A stretch of 64,000 nucleotides of DNA. Source: Luidia sarsii (taxonomy: Eukaryota; Echinodermata; Asteroidea; Paxillosida; Luidiidae). The stretch lies in contig OX465103.1 of NCBI GenBank assembly GCA_949987565.1, forward strand, positions 11,687,032 to 11,751,031, written 5' to 3'. This document shows, piece after piece, positions 1-10,700 of the stretch. Within the stretch, counting starts at the first letter, position 1. Every line of letters begins with the position of its first letter. The translations under genes were made by a program, and so were the position numbers. The notes under the pieces are model-generated. The model searched no databases. It was not told where the DNA came from and worked only from the letters and a program-made list of their open reading frames with translations.

Positions 1-130
1 TGTTTTTGGGTCAAAAGTTGGAAATTTCGACAGGAGCGGACCTGTCGGAAAAGTAAGAAAACGTGTCAAAATCACGGTTTTGGTTTTTTGCTCTGAAGTA
101 CCTGCAGTGACTTTCCCGTTGGTCCGATTA

Positions 131-144
131 GAGTCAGTGGACTC
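131..144. repeat. Short dyad in each monomer: gagtc-agtg-gactc
   Basis: Perfect 5-bp inverted arms separated by four bases, conserved in nearly all monomers; alleles such as cagtagactc or cagaggactc keep the arms. A third gagtc lies about 13 bases after the second arm in most monomers, so two alternative hairpins sharing the gactc arm are possible. Each copy is also a HinfI (GANTC) site. No function is claimed. Confidence 0.7.
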
Positions 145-162
145 TTGGGCTCCTGTGGAGTC

Positions 163-213
163 ATTTTGGGAGAAATCTGGGAAATTTTATTTTGGGTCAA
201 AAGTTGGAAGTTT
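163..213 (+). repeat. Degenerate 26-bp internal direct duplication inside the monomer
   Basis: attttggg starts at 163 and again at 189. After eight weakly matching bases each copy continues with a ggaaattt-like or ggaagttt-like block. In the ggaaattt allele about 20 of 25 aligned positions match. This suggests the monomer grew by an internal duplication before the array was amplified. The segment is also a series of short A/T tracts spaced roughly 8-12 bases apart. Confidence 0.65.
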
Positions 214-227
214 CGACAGGAGCGGAC
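211..227 (+). other. CENP-B-box-like motif (type example, recurs in many monomers)
   Basis: The mammalian CENP-B box core is NTTCGNNNNANNCGGGN. Here TTCG at 212-215 and CGG at 223-225 sit at the canonical 7-base spacing; the central A is G and the last G of CGGG is A, giving 7 of 9 core positions. Binding is not shown. CENP-B is a mammalian protein of pogo-transposase descent, and related proteins arose independently elsewhere, so the match may be chance or convergence. Many monomers carry TTTG instead of TTCG here, which removes the left half-site. Confidence 0.4.
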
Positions 228-237
228 CTGTCGGAAA
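211..237. repeat. Strong dyad: cgacagg-agcgga-cctgtcg (type example)
   Basis: Arms 214-220 and 227-233 are perfect 7-bp inverted repeats around a six-base spacer. Allowing one bulged G, the pairing extends to tttcgacagg against cctgtcggaaa. The right arm is almost invariant across the window. The left arm alternates between cgacagg, tgacagg and tgacatg. Dyad symmetry is a reported property of several centromeric satellites, where it may favour hairpin or cruciform DNA; here it is an observation only. Confidence 0.75.
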
Positions 238-287
238 AGTCAGAAATCGGGCCTAAATCACGGTTTGTTTTTTTTGGTCTGAAATAC

Positions 288-465
288 CTGCAGTGACTTT
301 CCCGTTGGTCCGAATCGAGTCAGTGGACTCTTGTGGAGTCATTTTGGGAGAAAACTGGGAAATTTTATTTTGGGTCAAAAGTTGGAAGTTTCGACAGGAG
401 CGGACCTGTCGGAAAAGTCAGAAAACGTGTCAAAATCACGGTTTTGGTTTTTTGCTCTGAAGTAC
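288..465 (+). repeat. Deleted 178-bp monomer
   Basis: Between actcttg and tggagtc the usual eight bases (ggctcctg or equivalent) are missing, giving a 178-base PstI spacing. The break lies at a tg/tg microhomology, consistent with slippage. It also carries aaaact in place of aaatct. Confidence 0.9.
300..315 (-). other. Second CENP-B-box-like motif, minus strand, spacer one base short (type example)
   Basis: On the minus strand this reads TTCG, six bases, CGGGA. Both outer halves of the CENP-B core are perfect, but the spacer is 6 rather than 7 bases. It lies in the ttcccgttggtccgaat block, conserved in the commonest monomer class. Alleles with gtccgtatc, gtctggatc or gtccaaatc lose the TTCG half. 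Direction is opposite to the motif at 211-227. Confidence 0.35.
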
Positions 466-1076
466 CTGCAGTGACTTTCCCGTTGGTCCGAATCGAGTCA
501 GTGGACTCTTGGGCTCCTGTGGAGTCATTTTGGGAGAAATCTGGGAAATTTTATTTTGGGTCAAAAGTTGGAAGTTTCGACAGGAGCGGACCTGTCGGAA
601 AAGTCAGAAATCGGGCCTAAATCACGGTTTGTTTTTTTGGGTCTGAAATACCTGCAGTGACTTTCCCGTTGGTCCGAATCGAGTCAGTGGACTCTTGGGC
701 ACCTGTGGAATCATATTGGGAGGAATCTGGGAAATTTGTTTTTGGCTCAAAAGTTGGAAATTTCGACAGGAGCGGACCTGTCGGAAAAGTAAGAAAACGT
801 GTCAAAATCACGGTTTTTGTTTTTTGCTCTGAAGTACCTGCAGTGACTTTCCCGTTGGTCCGAATCGAGTCAGTGGACTCTTGGGCTCCTGTGGAGTCAT
901 TTTGGGAGAAATCTGGGAAATTTTATTTTGGGTCAAAAGTTGGAAGTTTTGACAGGAGCGGACCTGTCGGAAACGTCAGAAATCGGGCCTAAATCACGGT
1001 TTTTGTTTTTTGCTCTGAAATACCCGCAGGGACTTTCCCGTTGGTCCGTGTCAAGTCAGTGGACTCTTGGGCCCAT

Positions 1077-2013
1077 GTGGAGTCATTTTGGGAGAAATCT
1101 GGGAAATTTTATTTTGGGTCAAAAGTTGGAAGTTTCGACAGGAGCGGACCTGTCGGAAAAGTCAGAAATCGGGCCTAAATCACGGTTTGTTTTTTTTGGT
1201 CTGAAATACCTGCAGTGACTTTCCCGTTGGTCCGAATCGAGTCAGTGGACTCTTGTGGAGTCATTTTGGGAGAAAACTGGGAAATTTTATTTTGGGTCAA
1301 AAGTTGGAAGTTTCGACAGGAGCGGACCTGTCGGAAAAGTCAGAAAACGTGTCAAAATCACGGTTTTGGTTTTTTGCTCTGAAGTACCTGCAGTGACTTT
1401 CCCGTTGGTCCGAATCGAGTCAGTGGACTCTTGGGCTCCTGTGGAGTCATTTTGGGAGAAATCTGGGAAATTTTATTTTGGGTCAAAAGTTGGAAGTTTC
1501 GACAGGAGCGGACCTGTCGGAAAAGTCAGAAATCGGGCCTAAATCACGGTTTGTTTTTTTGGGTCTGAAATACCTGCAGTGACTTTCCCGTTGGTCCGAA
1601 TCGAGTCAGTGGACTCTTGGGCACCTGTGGAATCATATTGGGAGGAATCTGGGAAATTTGTTTTTGGCTCAAAAGTTGGAAATTTCGACAGGAGCGGACC
1701 TGTCGGAAAAGTAAGAAAACGTGTCAAAATCACGGTTTTTGTTTTTTGCTCTGAAGTACCTGCAGTGACTTTCCCGTTGGTCCGAATCGAGTCAGTGGAC
1801 TCTTGGGCTCCTGTGGAGTCATTTTGGGAGAAATCTGGGAAATTTTATTTTGGGTCAAAAGTTGGAAGTTTTGACAGGAGCGGACCTGTCGGAAACGTCA
1901 GAAATCGGGCCTAAATCACGGTTTTTGTTTTTTGCTCTGAAATACCCGCAGGGACTTTCCCGTTGGTCCGTGTCAAGTCAGTGGACTCTTGGGCCCATGT
2001 GGAGTCATTTTGG
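1077..2013 (+). repeat. 5-monomer HOR (922 bp), copy 2
   Basis: Tandem second copy of the preceding 922-bp unit, with the same 8-base deletion (near 1255) and the same rare agaaaactggg allele. Identity stops near 2014, where agaaat changes to aggaat. The last part overlaps the first copy of the 8-mer unit. Confidence 0.85.
1210..1387 (+). repeat. Deleted 178-bp monomer, second copy
   Basis: Carries the same 8-base deletion and aaaact marker as the monomer at 288-465, exactly 922 bases later. It was therefore copied with the 5-mer unit rather than arising twice. Confidence 0.9.
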
Positions 2014-2951
2014 GAGGAATCTGGGAAATTTTATTTTGGGTCAAAAGTTGGAAATTTCGACAGGAGCGGACCTGTCGGAAAAGTCAGAAAACGTGTCAAA
2101 ATCACGGTTTTGGTTTTTTGCTCTGAAGTACCTGCAGTGACTTTCCCGTTGGTCCGATTAGAGTCAGTGGACTCTTGGGCTCCTGTGGAGTCATTTTGGG
2201 AGAAATCTGGGAAATTTTATTTTGGGTCAAAAGTTGAAAGTTTCGACAGGAGCGGACCTGTCGGAAAAGTCAGAAATCGGGCCTAAATCACGGTTTGTTT
2301 TTTTTGGTCTGAAATACCTGCAGTGACTTTCCCGTTGGTCCGAATCGAGTCAGTGGACTCTTGGGCACCTGTGGAATCATATTGGGAGGAATCTGGGAAA
2401 TTTGTTTTTGGGTCAAAAGTTGGAAATTTTGACAGGAGCGGACCTGTCGGAAAAGTCAGAAATCGGGACAAAATCATGGTGTTTGTTTTTGCTCTGAAAT
2501 ACCTGCAGTGACTTTCCCGTTGGTCCGAATCGAGTCAGAGGACTCTTGGGCCCCTGTGGAGTCATTTTGGGAGGAATCTGGGAAATTTTATTTTGGGTCA
2601 AAAGTTGGAAATTTCGACAGGAGCGGACCTGTCGGAAAAGTCAGAAAACGTGTCAAAATCACGGTTTTGGTTTTTTGCTCTAAAGTACCTGCAGTGACTT
2701 TCCCGTTGGTGCGTATCAAGTCAGTGGACTCTTGGGCCCCTGTGGAGTCATTTTGGGAGGAATCTGGGAAATTTTATTTTGGGTCAAAAGTTGGAAATTT
2801 CGACAGGAGCGGCCCTGTCGGAAAAGTCAGAAATCGGGACAAAATCACGGTGTTTGTTTTTTGCTCTGAAATACCTGCAGTGACTTTCCCGTTGGTCCGA
2901 ATCGAGTCAGTGGACTCTTGGGCCCATGTGGAGTCATTTTGGGAGGAATCT
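1465..2951 (+). repeat. 8-monomer HOR (1,487 bp), copy 1
   Basis: Matches the sequence 1,487 bases downstream with only scattered single-base differences, for example tttggctca here against tttgggtca in copy 2 (near 1665 and 3152). It overlaps the end of the 5-mer block, showing that the two amplifications were superimposed. It includes a distinctive agtcagaggactc allele and a ggtgcgtatc allele. Confidence 0.8.
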
Positions 2952-4438
2952 GGGAAATTTTATTTTGGGTCAAAAGTTGGAAGTTTCGACAGGAGCGGAC
3001 CTGTCGGAAAAGTCAGAAATCGGGCCTAAATCACGGTTTGTTTTTTGGGGTCTGAAATACCTGCAGTGACTTTCCCGTTGGTCCGAATCGAGTCAGTGGA
3101 CTCTTGGGCACCTGTGGAATCATATTGGGAGGAATCTGGGAAATTTGTTTTTGGGTCAAAAGTTGGAAATTTCGACAGGAGCGGACCTGTCGGAAAAGTA
3201 AGAAAACGTGTCAAAATCACGGTTTTTGTTTTTTGCTCTGAAGTACCTGCAGTGACTTTCCCGTTGGTCCGAATCGAGTCAGTGGACTCTTGGGCTCCTG
3301 TGGAGTCATTTTGGGAGAAATCTGGGAAATTTTATTTTGGGTCAAAAGTTGGAAGTTTTGACAGGAGCGGACCTGTCGGAAACGTCAGAAATCGGGCCAA
3401 AATCACGGTTTTTGTTTTTTGCTCTGAAATACCCGCAGGGACTTTCCCGTTGGTCCGTGTCAAGTCAGTGGACTCTTGGGCCCATGTGGAGTCATTTTGG
3501 GAGGAATCTGGGAAATTTTATTTTGGGTCAAAAGTTGGAAATTTCGACAGGAGCGGACCTGTCGGAAAAGTCAGAAAACGTGTCAAAATCACGGTTTTGG
3601 TTTTTTGCTCTGAAGTACCTGCAGTGACTTTCCCGTTGGTCCGATTAGAGTCAGTGGACTCTTGGGCTCCTGTGGAGTCATTTTGGGAGAAATCTGGGAA
3701 ATTTTTTTTTGGGTCAAAAGTTGAAAGTTTCGACAGGAGCGGACCTGTCGGAAAAGTCAGAAATCGGGCCTAAATCACGGTTTGTTTTTTTTGGTCTGAA
3801 ATACCTGCAGTGACTTTCCCGTTGGTCCGAATCGAGTCAGTGGACTCTTGGGCACCTGTGGAATCATATTGGGAGGAATCTGGGAAATTTGTTTTTGGGT
3901 CAAAAGTTGGAAATTTTGACAGGAGCGGACCTGTCGGAAAAGTCAGAAATCGGGACAAAATCATGGTGTTTGTTTTTGCTCTGAAATACCTGCAGTGACT
4001 TTCCCGTTGGTCCGAATCGAGTCAGAGGACTCTTGGGCCCCTGTGGAGTCATTTTGGGAGGAATCTGGGAAATTTTATTTTGGGTCAAAAGTTGGAAATT
4101 TCGACAGGAGCGGACCTGTCGGAAAAGTCAGAAAACGTGTCAAAATCACGGTTTTTGTTTTTTACTCTAAAGTACCTGCAGTGACTTTCCCGTTGGTGCG
4201 TATCAAGTCAGTGGACTCTTGGGCCCCTGTGGAGTCATTTTGGGAGGAATCTGGGAAATTTTATTTTGGGTCAAAAGTTGGAAATTTCGACAGGAGCGGC
4301 CCTGTCGGAAAAGTCAGAAATCGGGACAAAATCACGGTGTTTGTTTTTTGCTCTGAAATACCTGCAGTGACTTTCCCGTTGGTCCGAATCGAGTCAGTGG
4401 ACTCTTGGGCCCATGTGGAGTCATTTTGGGAGGAATCT
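2952..4438 (+). repeat. 8-monomer HOR (1,487 bp), copy 2
   Basis: Second copy of the 1,487-bp unit. Similarity continues to about 4467, where ggaagtttcg (copy 1) and ggaaatttcg (copy 2) differ. Single-base differences include a tttactcta allele near 4171 in place of tttgctcta. Confidence 0.8.
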
Positions 4439-5495
4439 GGGAAATTTTATTTTGGGTCAAAAGTTGGAAATTTCGACAGGAGCGGACCTGTCGGAAAAGT
4501 CAGAAAACGTGTCAAAATCACGGTTTTGGTTTTTTGCTCTGAAGTACCTGCAGTGACTTTCCCGTTGGTCCGAATCGAGTCAGTGGACTCTTGGGCTCCT
4601 GTGGAGTCATTTTGGGAGAAATCTGGGAAATTTTATTTTGGGTCAAAAGTTGGAAGTTTCGACAGGAGCGGACCTGTCGGAAAAGTCAGAAATCGGGCCT
4701 AAATCACGGTTTGTTTTTTGGGGTCTGAAATACCTGCAGTGACTTTCCCGTTGGTCCGAATCGAGTCAGTGGACTCTTGGGCACCTGTGGAATCATATTG
4801 GGAGGAATCTGGGAAATTTGTTTTTGGGTCAAAAGTTGGAAATTTCGACAGGAGCGGACCTGTCGGAAAAGTAAGAAAACGTGTCAAAATCACGGTTTTT
4901 GTTTTTTGCTCTGAAGTACCTGCAGTGACTTTCCCGTTGGTCCGAATCGAGTCAGTGGACTCTTGGGCTCCTGTGGAGTCATTTTGGGAGAAATCTGGGA
5001 AATTTTATTTTGGGTCAAAAGTTGGAAGTTTTGACAGGAGCGGACCTGTCGGAAACGTCAGAAATCGGGCCTAAATCACGGTTTTTGTTTTTTGCTCTGA
5101 AATACCCGCAGCGACTTTCCCGTTGGTCCGTATCAAGTCAGTGGACTCTTGGGCCCCTGTGGAGTCATTTTGGGAGAAATCTGGGAAATTTTATTTTGGG
5201 TCAAAAGTTGGAAGTTTCGACAGGAGCGGACCTGTCTGAAAAGTCAGAAATCGGGACAAAATCATGGTGTTTGTTTTTTGCTCTGAAATACCTGCAGTGA
5301 CTTTCCCGTTGGTCCGAATCAAGTCAGTGGACTCTTGGGCCCCTGTGGAGTCATTTTGGGAGGAATCTGGGAAATTTTATTTTGTGTCAAAAGTTGGAAA
5401 TTTTGACATGAGCGGACCTGTCGGAAAAGTCAGAAATCGGGCCTAAATCACGGTTTTTGTTTTTTGCTCTGAAATTCCTGCAGTGACTTTCCCGT
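3265..5495 (+). repeat. 12-monomer HOR (2,231 bp), copy 1
   Basis: Matches 5496-7707 at a shift of 2,231 bases, which is 12 x 186 minus 1. Its first part is shared with copy 2 of the 8-mer. It holds the run gaaattttttttttggg near 3700, in which the usual A of tttatttt is replaced. Confidence 0.85.
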
Positions 5496-7707
5496 TGATC
5501 CGAATCGAGTCAGTGGACTCTTGGGCTCCTGTGGAGTCATTTTGGGAGAAATCTGGGAAATTTTATTTTGGGTCAAAAGTTGGAAGTTTTGACAGGAGCG
5601 GACCTGTCGGAAACGTCAGAAATCGGGCCAAAATCACGGTTTTTGTTTTTTGCTCTGAAATACCCGCAGGGACTTTCCCGTTGGTCCGTGTCAAGTCAGT
5701 GGACTCTTGGGCCCATGTGGAGTCATTTTGGGAGGAATCTGGGAAATTTTATTTTGGGTCAAAAGTTGGAAATTTCGACAGGAGCGGACCTGTCGGAAAA
5801 GTCAGAAAACGTGTCAAAATCACGGTTTTGGTTTTTTGCTCTGAAGTACCTGCAGTGACTTTCCCGTTGGTCCGATTAGAGTCAGTGGACTCTTGGGCTC
5901 CTGTGGAGTCATTTTGGGAGAAATCTGGGAAATTTTTTTTTGGGTCAAAAGTTGAAAGTTTCGACAGGAGCGGACCTGTCGGAAAAGTCAGAAATTGGGC
6001 CTAAATCACGGTTTGTTTTTTTTGGTCTGAAATACCTGCAGTGACTTTCCCGTTGGTCCGAATCGAGTCAGTGGACTCTTGGGCACCTGTGGAATCATAT
6101 TGGGAGGAATCTGGGAAATTTGTTTTTGGGTCAAAAGTTGGAAATTTTGACAGGAGCGGACCTGTCGGAAAAGTCAGAAATCGGGACAAAATCATGGTGT
6201 TTGTTTTTGCTCTGAAATACCTGCAGTGACTTTCCCGTTGGTCCGAATCGAGTAAGAGGACTCTTGGGCCCCTGTGGAGTCATTTTGGGAGGAATCTGGG
6301 AAATTTTATTTTGGGTCAAAAGTTGGAAATTTCGACAGGAGCGGACCTGTCGGAAAAGTCAGAAAACGTGTCAAAATCACGGTTTTTGTTTTTTACTCTA
6401 AAGTACCTGCAGTGACTTTCCCGTTGGTGCGTATCAAGTCAGTGGACTCTTGGGCCCCTGTGGAGTCATTTTGGGAGGAATCTGGGAAATTTTATTTTGG
6501 GTCAAAAGTTGGAAATTTCGACAGGAGCGGCCCTGTCGGAAAAGTCAGAAATCGGGACAAAATCACGGTGTTTGTTTTTTGCTCTGAAATACCTGCAGTG
6601 ACTTTCCCGTTGGTCCGAATCGAGTCAGTGGACTCTTGGGCCCATGTGGAGTCATTTTGGGAGGAATCTGGGAAATTTTATTTTGGGTCAAAAGTTGGAA
6701 ATTTCGACAGGAGCGGACCTGTCGGAAAAGTCAGAAAACGTGTCAAAATCACGGTTTTGGTTTTTTGCTCTGAAGTACCTGCAGTGACTTTCCCGTTGGT
6801 CCGAATCGAGTCAGTGGACTCTTGGGCTCCTGTGGAGTCATTTTGGGAGAAATCTGGGAAATTTTATTTTGGGTCAAAAGTTGGAAGTTTCGACAGGAGC
6901 GGACCTGTCGGAAAAGTCAGAAATCGGGCCTAAATCACGGTTTGTTTTTTGGGGTCTGAAATACCTGCAGTGACTTTCCCGTTGGTCCGAATCGAGTCAG
7001 TGGACTCTTGGGCACCTGTGGAATCATATTGGGAGGAATCTGGGAAATTTGTTTTTGGGTCAAAAGTTGGAAATTTCGACAGGAGCGGACCTGTCGGAAA
7101 AGTAAGAAAACGTGTCAAAATCACGGTTTTTGTTTTTTGCTCTGAAGTACCTGCAGTGACTTTCCCGTTGGTCCGAATCGAGTCAGTGGACTCTTGGGCT
7201 CCTGTGGAGTCATTTTGGGAGAAATCTGGGAAATTTTATTTTGGGTCAAAAGTTGGAAGTTTTGACAGGAGCGGACCTGTCGGAAACGTCAGAAATCGGG
7301 CCTAAATCACGGTTTTTGTTTTTTGCTCTGAAATACCCGCAGCGACTTTCCCGTTGGTCCGTATCAAGTCAGTGGACTCTTGGGCCCCTGTGGAGTCATT
7401 TTGGGAGAAATCTGGGAAATTTTATTTTGGGTCAAAAGTTGGAAGTTTCGACAGGAGCGGACCTGTCTGAAAAGTCAGAAATCGGGACAAAATCATGGTG
7501 TTTGTTTTTTGCTCTGAAATACCTGCAGTGACTTTCCCGTTGGTCCGAATCAAGTCAGTGGACTCTTGGGCCCCTGTGGAGTCATTTTGGGAGGAATCTG
7601 GGAAATTTTATTTTGTGTCAAAAGTTGGAAATTTTGACATGAGCGGACCTGTCGGAAAAGTCAGAAATCGGGCCTAAATCACGGTTTTTGTTTTTTGCTC
7701 TGAAATA
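5496..7707 (+). repeat. 12-monomer HOR (2,231 bp), copy 2
   Basis: Second copy. Differences I can see from copy 1 are gaaattgggc for gaaatcgggc (near 5996) and gagtaagagg for gagtcagagg (near 6254). Identity ends near 7708, where the ttcctgcag allele gives way to tacccgcag. Confidence 0.85.
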
Positions 7708-10700
7708 CCCGCAGCGACTTTCCCGTTGTCTGGATCAAGTCAGTGGACTCTTGGGCCCCTGTGGAGTCATTTTGGGAGAAATCTGGGAAATTTTATTTTG
7801 GGTCAAAAGTTGGAAGTTTCGACAGGAGCGGACCTGTCGGAAAAGTCAGAAATCGGGCCTAAATCACGGTTTGTTTTTTTTGGTCTGAAATTCCTGCAGT
7901 GACTTTCCCGTTGATCCGAATCGAGTCAGTGGACTCTTGGGCACCTGTGGAATCATATTGGGAGGAATCTGGGAAATTTGATTTTGGGTCAAAAGTTGGA
8001 AATTTTGACAGGAGCGGACCTGTCGGAAAAGTCAGAAAACGTGCCAAAATCAAGGTTTGTTTTTTTTGGTCTGAAATACCTGCAGTGACTTTCCCGTTGG
8101 TCCGAATCGAGTCAGTGGACTCTTGGGCACCTGTGGAATCATATTGGGAGGAATCTGGGAAATTTGTTTTTGGGTCAAAAGTTGGAAATTTTGACAGGAG
8201 CGGACCTGTCGGAAAAGTCAGAAAACGTGTCAAAATCACGGTTTTGGTTTTTTGCTCTGAAGTACCTGCAGTGACTTTCCCGTTGGTCCGAATCGAGTCA
8301 GTGGACTCTTGGGCTCCTGTGGAGTCATTTTGGAAGGAATCTGGGAAATTTTATTTTGGGTCAAAAGTTGGAAAATTTGACAGGAGCGGACCTGTCGGAA
8401 ACGTCAGAAATCGGGCCTGAATCACGGTTTTTGTTTTTTGCTCTGAAATACCCGCAGCGACTTTCCCGTTGGTCCGTATCAAGTCAGTGGACTCTTGGGC
8501 CCTTGTGGAGTCATTTTGGGAGGAATCTGGGAAATTTTATTTTGGGTCAAAAGTTGGAAATTTCGACAGGAGCGGACCTGTCGGAAAAGTCAGAAAACGT
8601 GTCAAAATCACGGTTTTGGTTTTTTGCTCTGAAGTACCTGCAGTGACTTTCCCGTTGGTCCGAATCGAGTCAGTGGACTCTTGGGCTCCTGTGGAGTCAT
8701 TTTTTGGAGCAATCTGGGAAATTTTATTTTGGGTCAAAAGTTGGAAGTTTTGACAGGAGCGGACCTGTCGGAAAAGTCAGAAATCGGGACAAAATCATGG
8801 TGTTTGTTTTTGCTCTGAAATACCTGCAGTGACTTTCCCGTTGGTCCAAATCGAGTCAGTGGACTCTTGGGCCCCTGTGGAGTCATTTTGGGAGGAATCT
8901 GGGAAATTTTATTTTGGGTCAAAAGTTGGAAATTTCGACAGGAGCGGACCTGTCGGAAAAGTCAGAAAACGTGTCAAAATCACGGTTTTGGTTTTTTGCT
9001 CTGAAAAACCTGCAGTGACTTTCCCGTTGGTCCGAATCGAGTCAGTGGACTCTTAGGCATCTGTGGAATCATATTGGGAGGAATCTGGGAAATTTGATTT
9101 TGGGTCAAAATTTGGAAATTTTGACAGGAGCGGACCTGTCGGAAAAGTAAGAAAACGTGCCAAAATCACGGTTTTGGTTTTTTGCTCTGAAAAACCTGCA
9201 GTGACTTTCCCGTTGGTCCGAATCGAGTCAGTAGACTCTTGGGCCCCTTTGGAGTCATTTTGGGAGAAATCTGGGAAATTTTATTTTGGGTCAAAAGTTG
9301 GAAGTTTTGACAGGAGCGGACCTGTCGGAAACGTCAGAAATCGGGCCTAAATCACGGTTTTTGTTTTTTGCTCTGAAATACCCGCAGCGACTTTCCCGTT
9401 GGTCCGTATCAAATCAGTGGACTCTTGGGCCCCTGTGGAGTCATTTTGGGAGAAATCTGGGAAATTTTATTTTGGGTCAAAAGTTGGAAGTTTCGACAGG
9501 AGCGGACCTGTCGGAAAAGTCAGAAATCGGGACAAAATCATGGTGTTTGTTTTTTGCTCTGAAATACCTGCAGTGACTTTCCCGTTGGTCCGAATCAAGT
9601 CAGTGGACTCTTGGGCCCCTGTGGAGTCATTTTGGGAGGAATCTGGGAAATTTTATTTTTGGTCAAAAGTTGGAAATTTTGACATGAGCGGACCTGTCAG
9701 AAAAGTCAGAAATCGGGCATAAATCACGGTTTTTGTTTTTTGCTCTGAAATACCCGCAGCGACTTTCCCGTAGTCTGGATCAAGTCAGTGGACTCTTGGG
9801 CCCCTGTGGAGTCATTTTGGGAGAAATCTGGGAAATTTTATTTTGGGTCAAAAGTTGGAAGTATCGACAGGAGCGGACCTGTCGGAAAAGTCAGAAATCG
9901 GGCCTAAATCACGGTTTGTTTTTTTTGGTCTGAAATTCCTGCAGTGACTTTCCCGTTGATCCGAATCGAGTCAGTGGACTCTTGGGCACCTGTGGAATCA
10001 TATTGGGAGGAATCTGGGAAATTTGATTTTGGGTCAAAAGTTGGAAATTTTGACAGGAGCGGACCTATCGGAAAAGTCAGAAAACGTGCCAAAATCAAGG
10101 TTTTTTGTTTTTGCTCTGAAATACCTGCAGTAACTTTCCCATTGGTCCGAATCGAGTCAGTGGACTCTTGGGCCCCTTTGGAGTCATTTTGGGAGAAATC
10201 TGGGAAATTTTTTTTTGGGTCAAAAGTTGGAAATTTCGACAGGAGGGGACCTGTCGGAAAAGTTAGAAAACGTGTCAAAATCACGGTTTTTCTTTTTTGC
10301 TCTGAAGTACCTGCAGTGACTTTCCCGTTGGTCCGAATCGAGTCAGTGGACTCTTGGGCTCCTGTGGAGTCATTTTGGGAGAAATCTGGGAAATTTTATT
10401 TGGGGTCAAAAGTTGGAAGTTTCGACAGGAGCGGACCTGTCGGAAAAGTCAGAAATCGGGCCTAAATCACGGTTTGTTTTTTTTGGTCTGAAATACCTGC
10501 AGTGACTTTCCCGTTGGTCCGAATCGAGTCAGTGGACTCTTGGGCTCCTGTGGAGTCATTTTGGGAGGAATCTGTGAAATTTTATTTTGGGTCAAAAGTT
10601 GGAAATTTCGACAGGAGCGGACCTGTCGGAAAAGTCAGAAAACGTGTCAAAATCTTGGTTTTGGTTTTTTGCTCTGAAGTACCTGCAGTGACTTTCCCGT

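Larger units (their letters stand above)
102..287 (+). repeat. Representative 186-bp satellite monomer (PstI to PstI)
   Basis: Chosen as a type monomer because it is full length and near the left edge. In order it holds ctgcag at 102, a tttcccgttgg block, the gagtc/gactc dyad at 131-144, a degenerate internal direct repeat at 163-213, the cgacagg/cctgtcg dyad at 214-233, the gaaatcgggcc segment and a T-rich tract just before the next ctgcag at 288. Variable positions take few alleles: ctgcagtgac, ctgcagtaac, ccgcagcgac or ccgcagggac at the PstI site; gctcctg, gcccctg, gcacctg, gcccttg, gcccctt, gcccatg or aggcatctg in the middle; ggaaatttcg, ggaagtttcg, ggaaattttg, ggaagttttg or ggaaaatttg before the dyad; and gggcc, gggac, cgtgtc or cgtgcc after it. 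Confidence 0.95.
155..1076 (+). repeat. 5-monomer HOR (922 bp), copy 1
   Basis: Bases from about 155 match those 922 bases downstream without a difference that I could find, up to the point where copy 2 ends. The length is 5 x 186 minus 8, because one monomer has an 8-base deletion (near 333). The left limit is where gctcctg (copy 1) and gcccatg (copy 2) differ. Confidence 0.85.

Noticed and set aside
102..107. PstI palindrome as a conserved functional site
   Set aside because: Many monomers carry ccgcag at this place, so it is a polymorphic CpG position rather than a constrained palindrome.
227..260. Hairpin followed by T-run as a bacterial-type terminator
   Set aside because: The dyad is followed by an A-rich segment and the T-tract is some 25-30 bases away. 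The context is eukaryotic satellite, so a rho-independent terminator makes no sense here.
255..285. T-rich tract as the tail of a reverse-oriented SINE or processed transcript
   Set aside because: It occurs in every monomer at the same place, with no target-site duplication or RNA polymerase III box; it is part of the monomer.
3045..3773. Open frame of 242 codons and overlapping frame at 3337-3627
   Set aside because: Both lie in the same satellite DNA in two different frames; at most one could be real and nothing favours either.
7859..8239. Minus-strand frames of 126 codons (also at 14555, 9904 and 37430)
   Set aside because: Mirror frames of the same monomer, kept open by the three-divisible period. 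No independent support.
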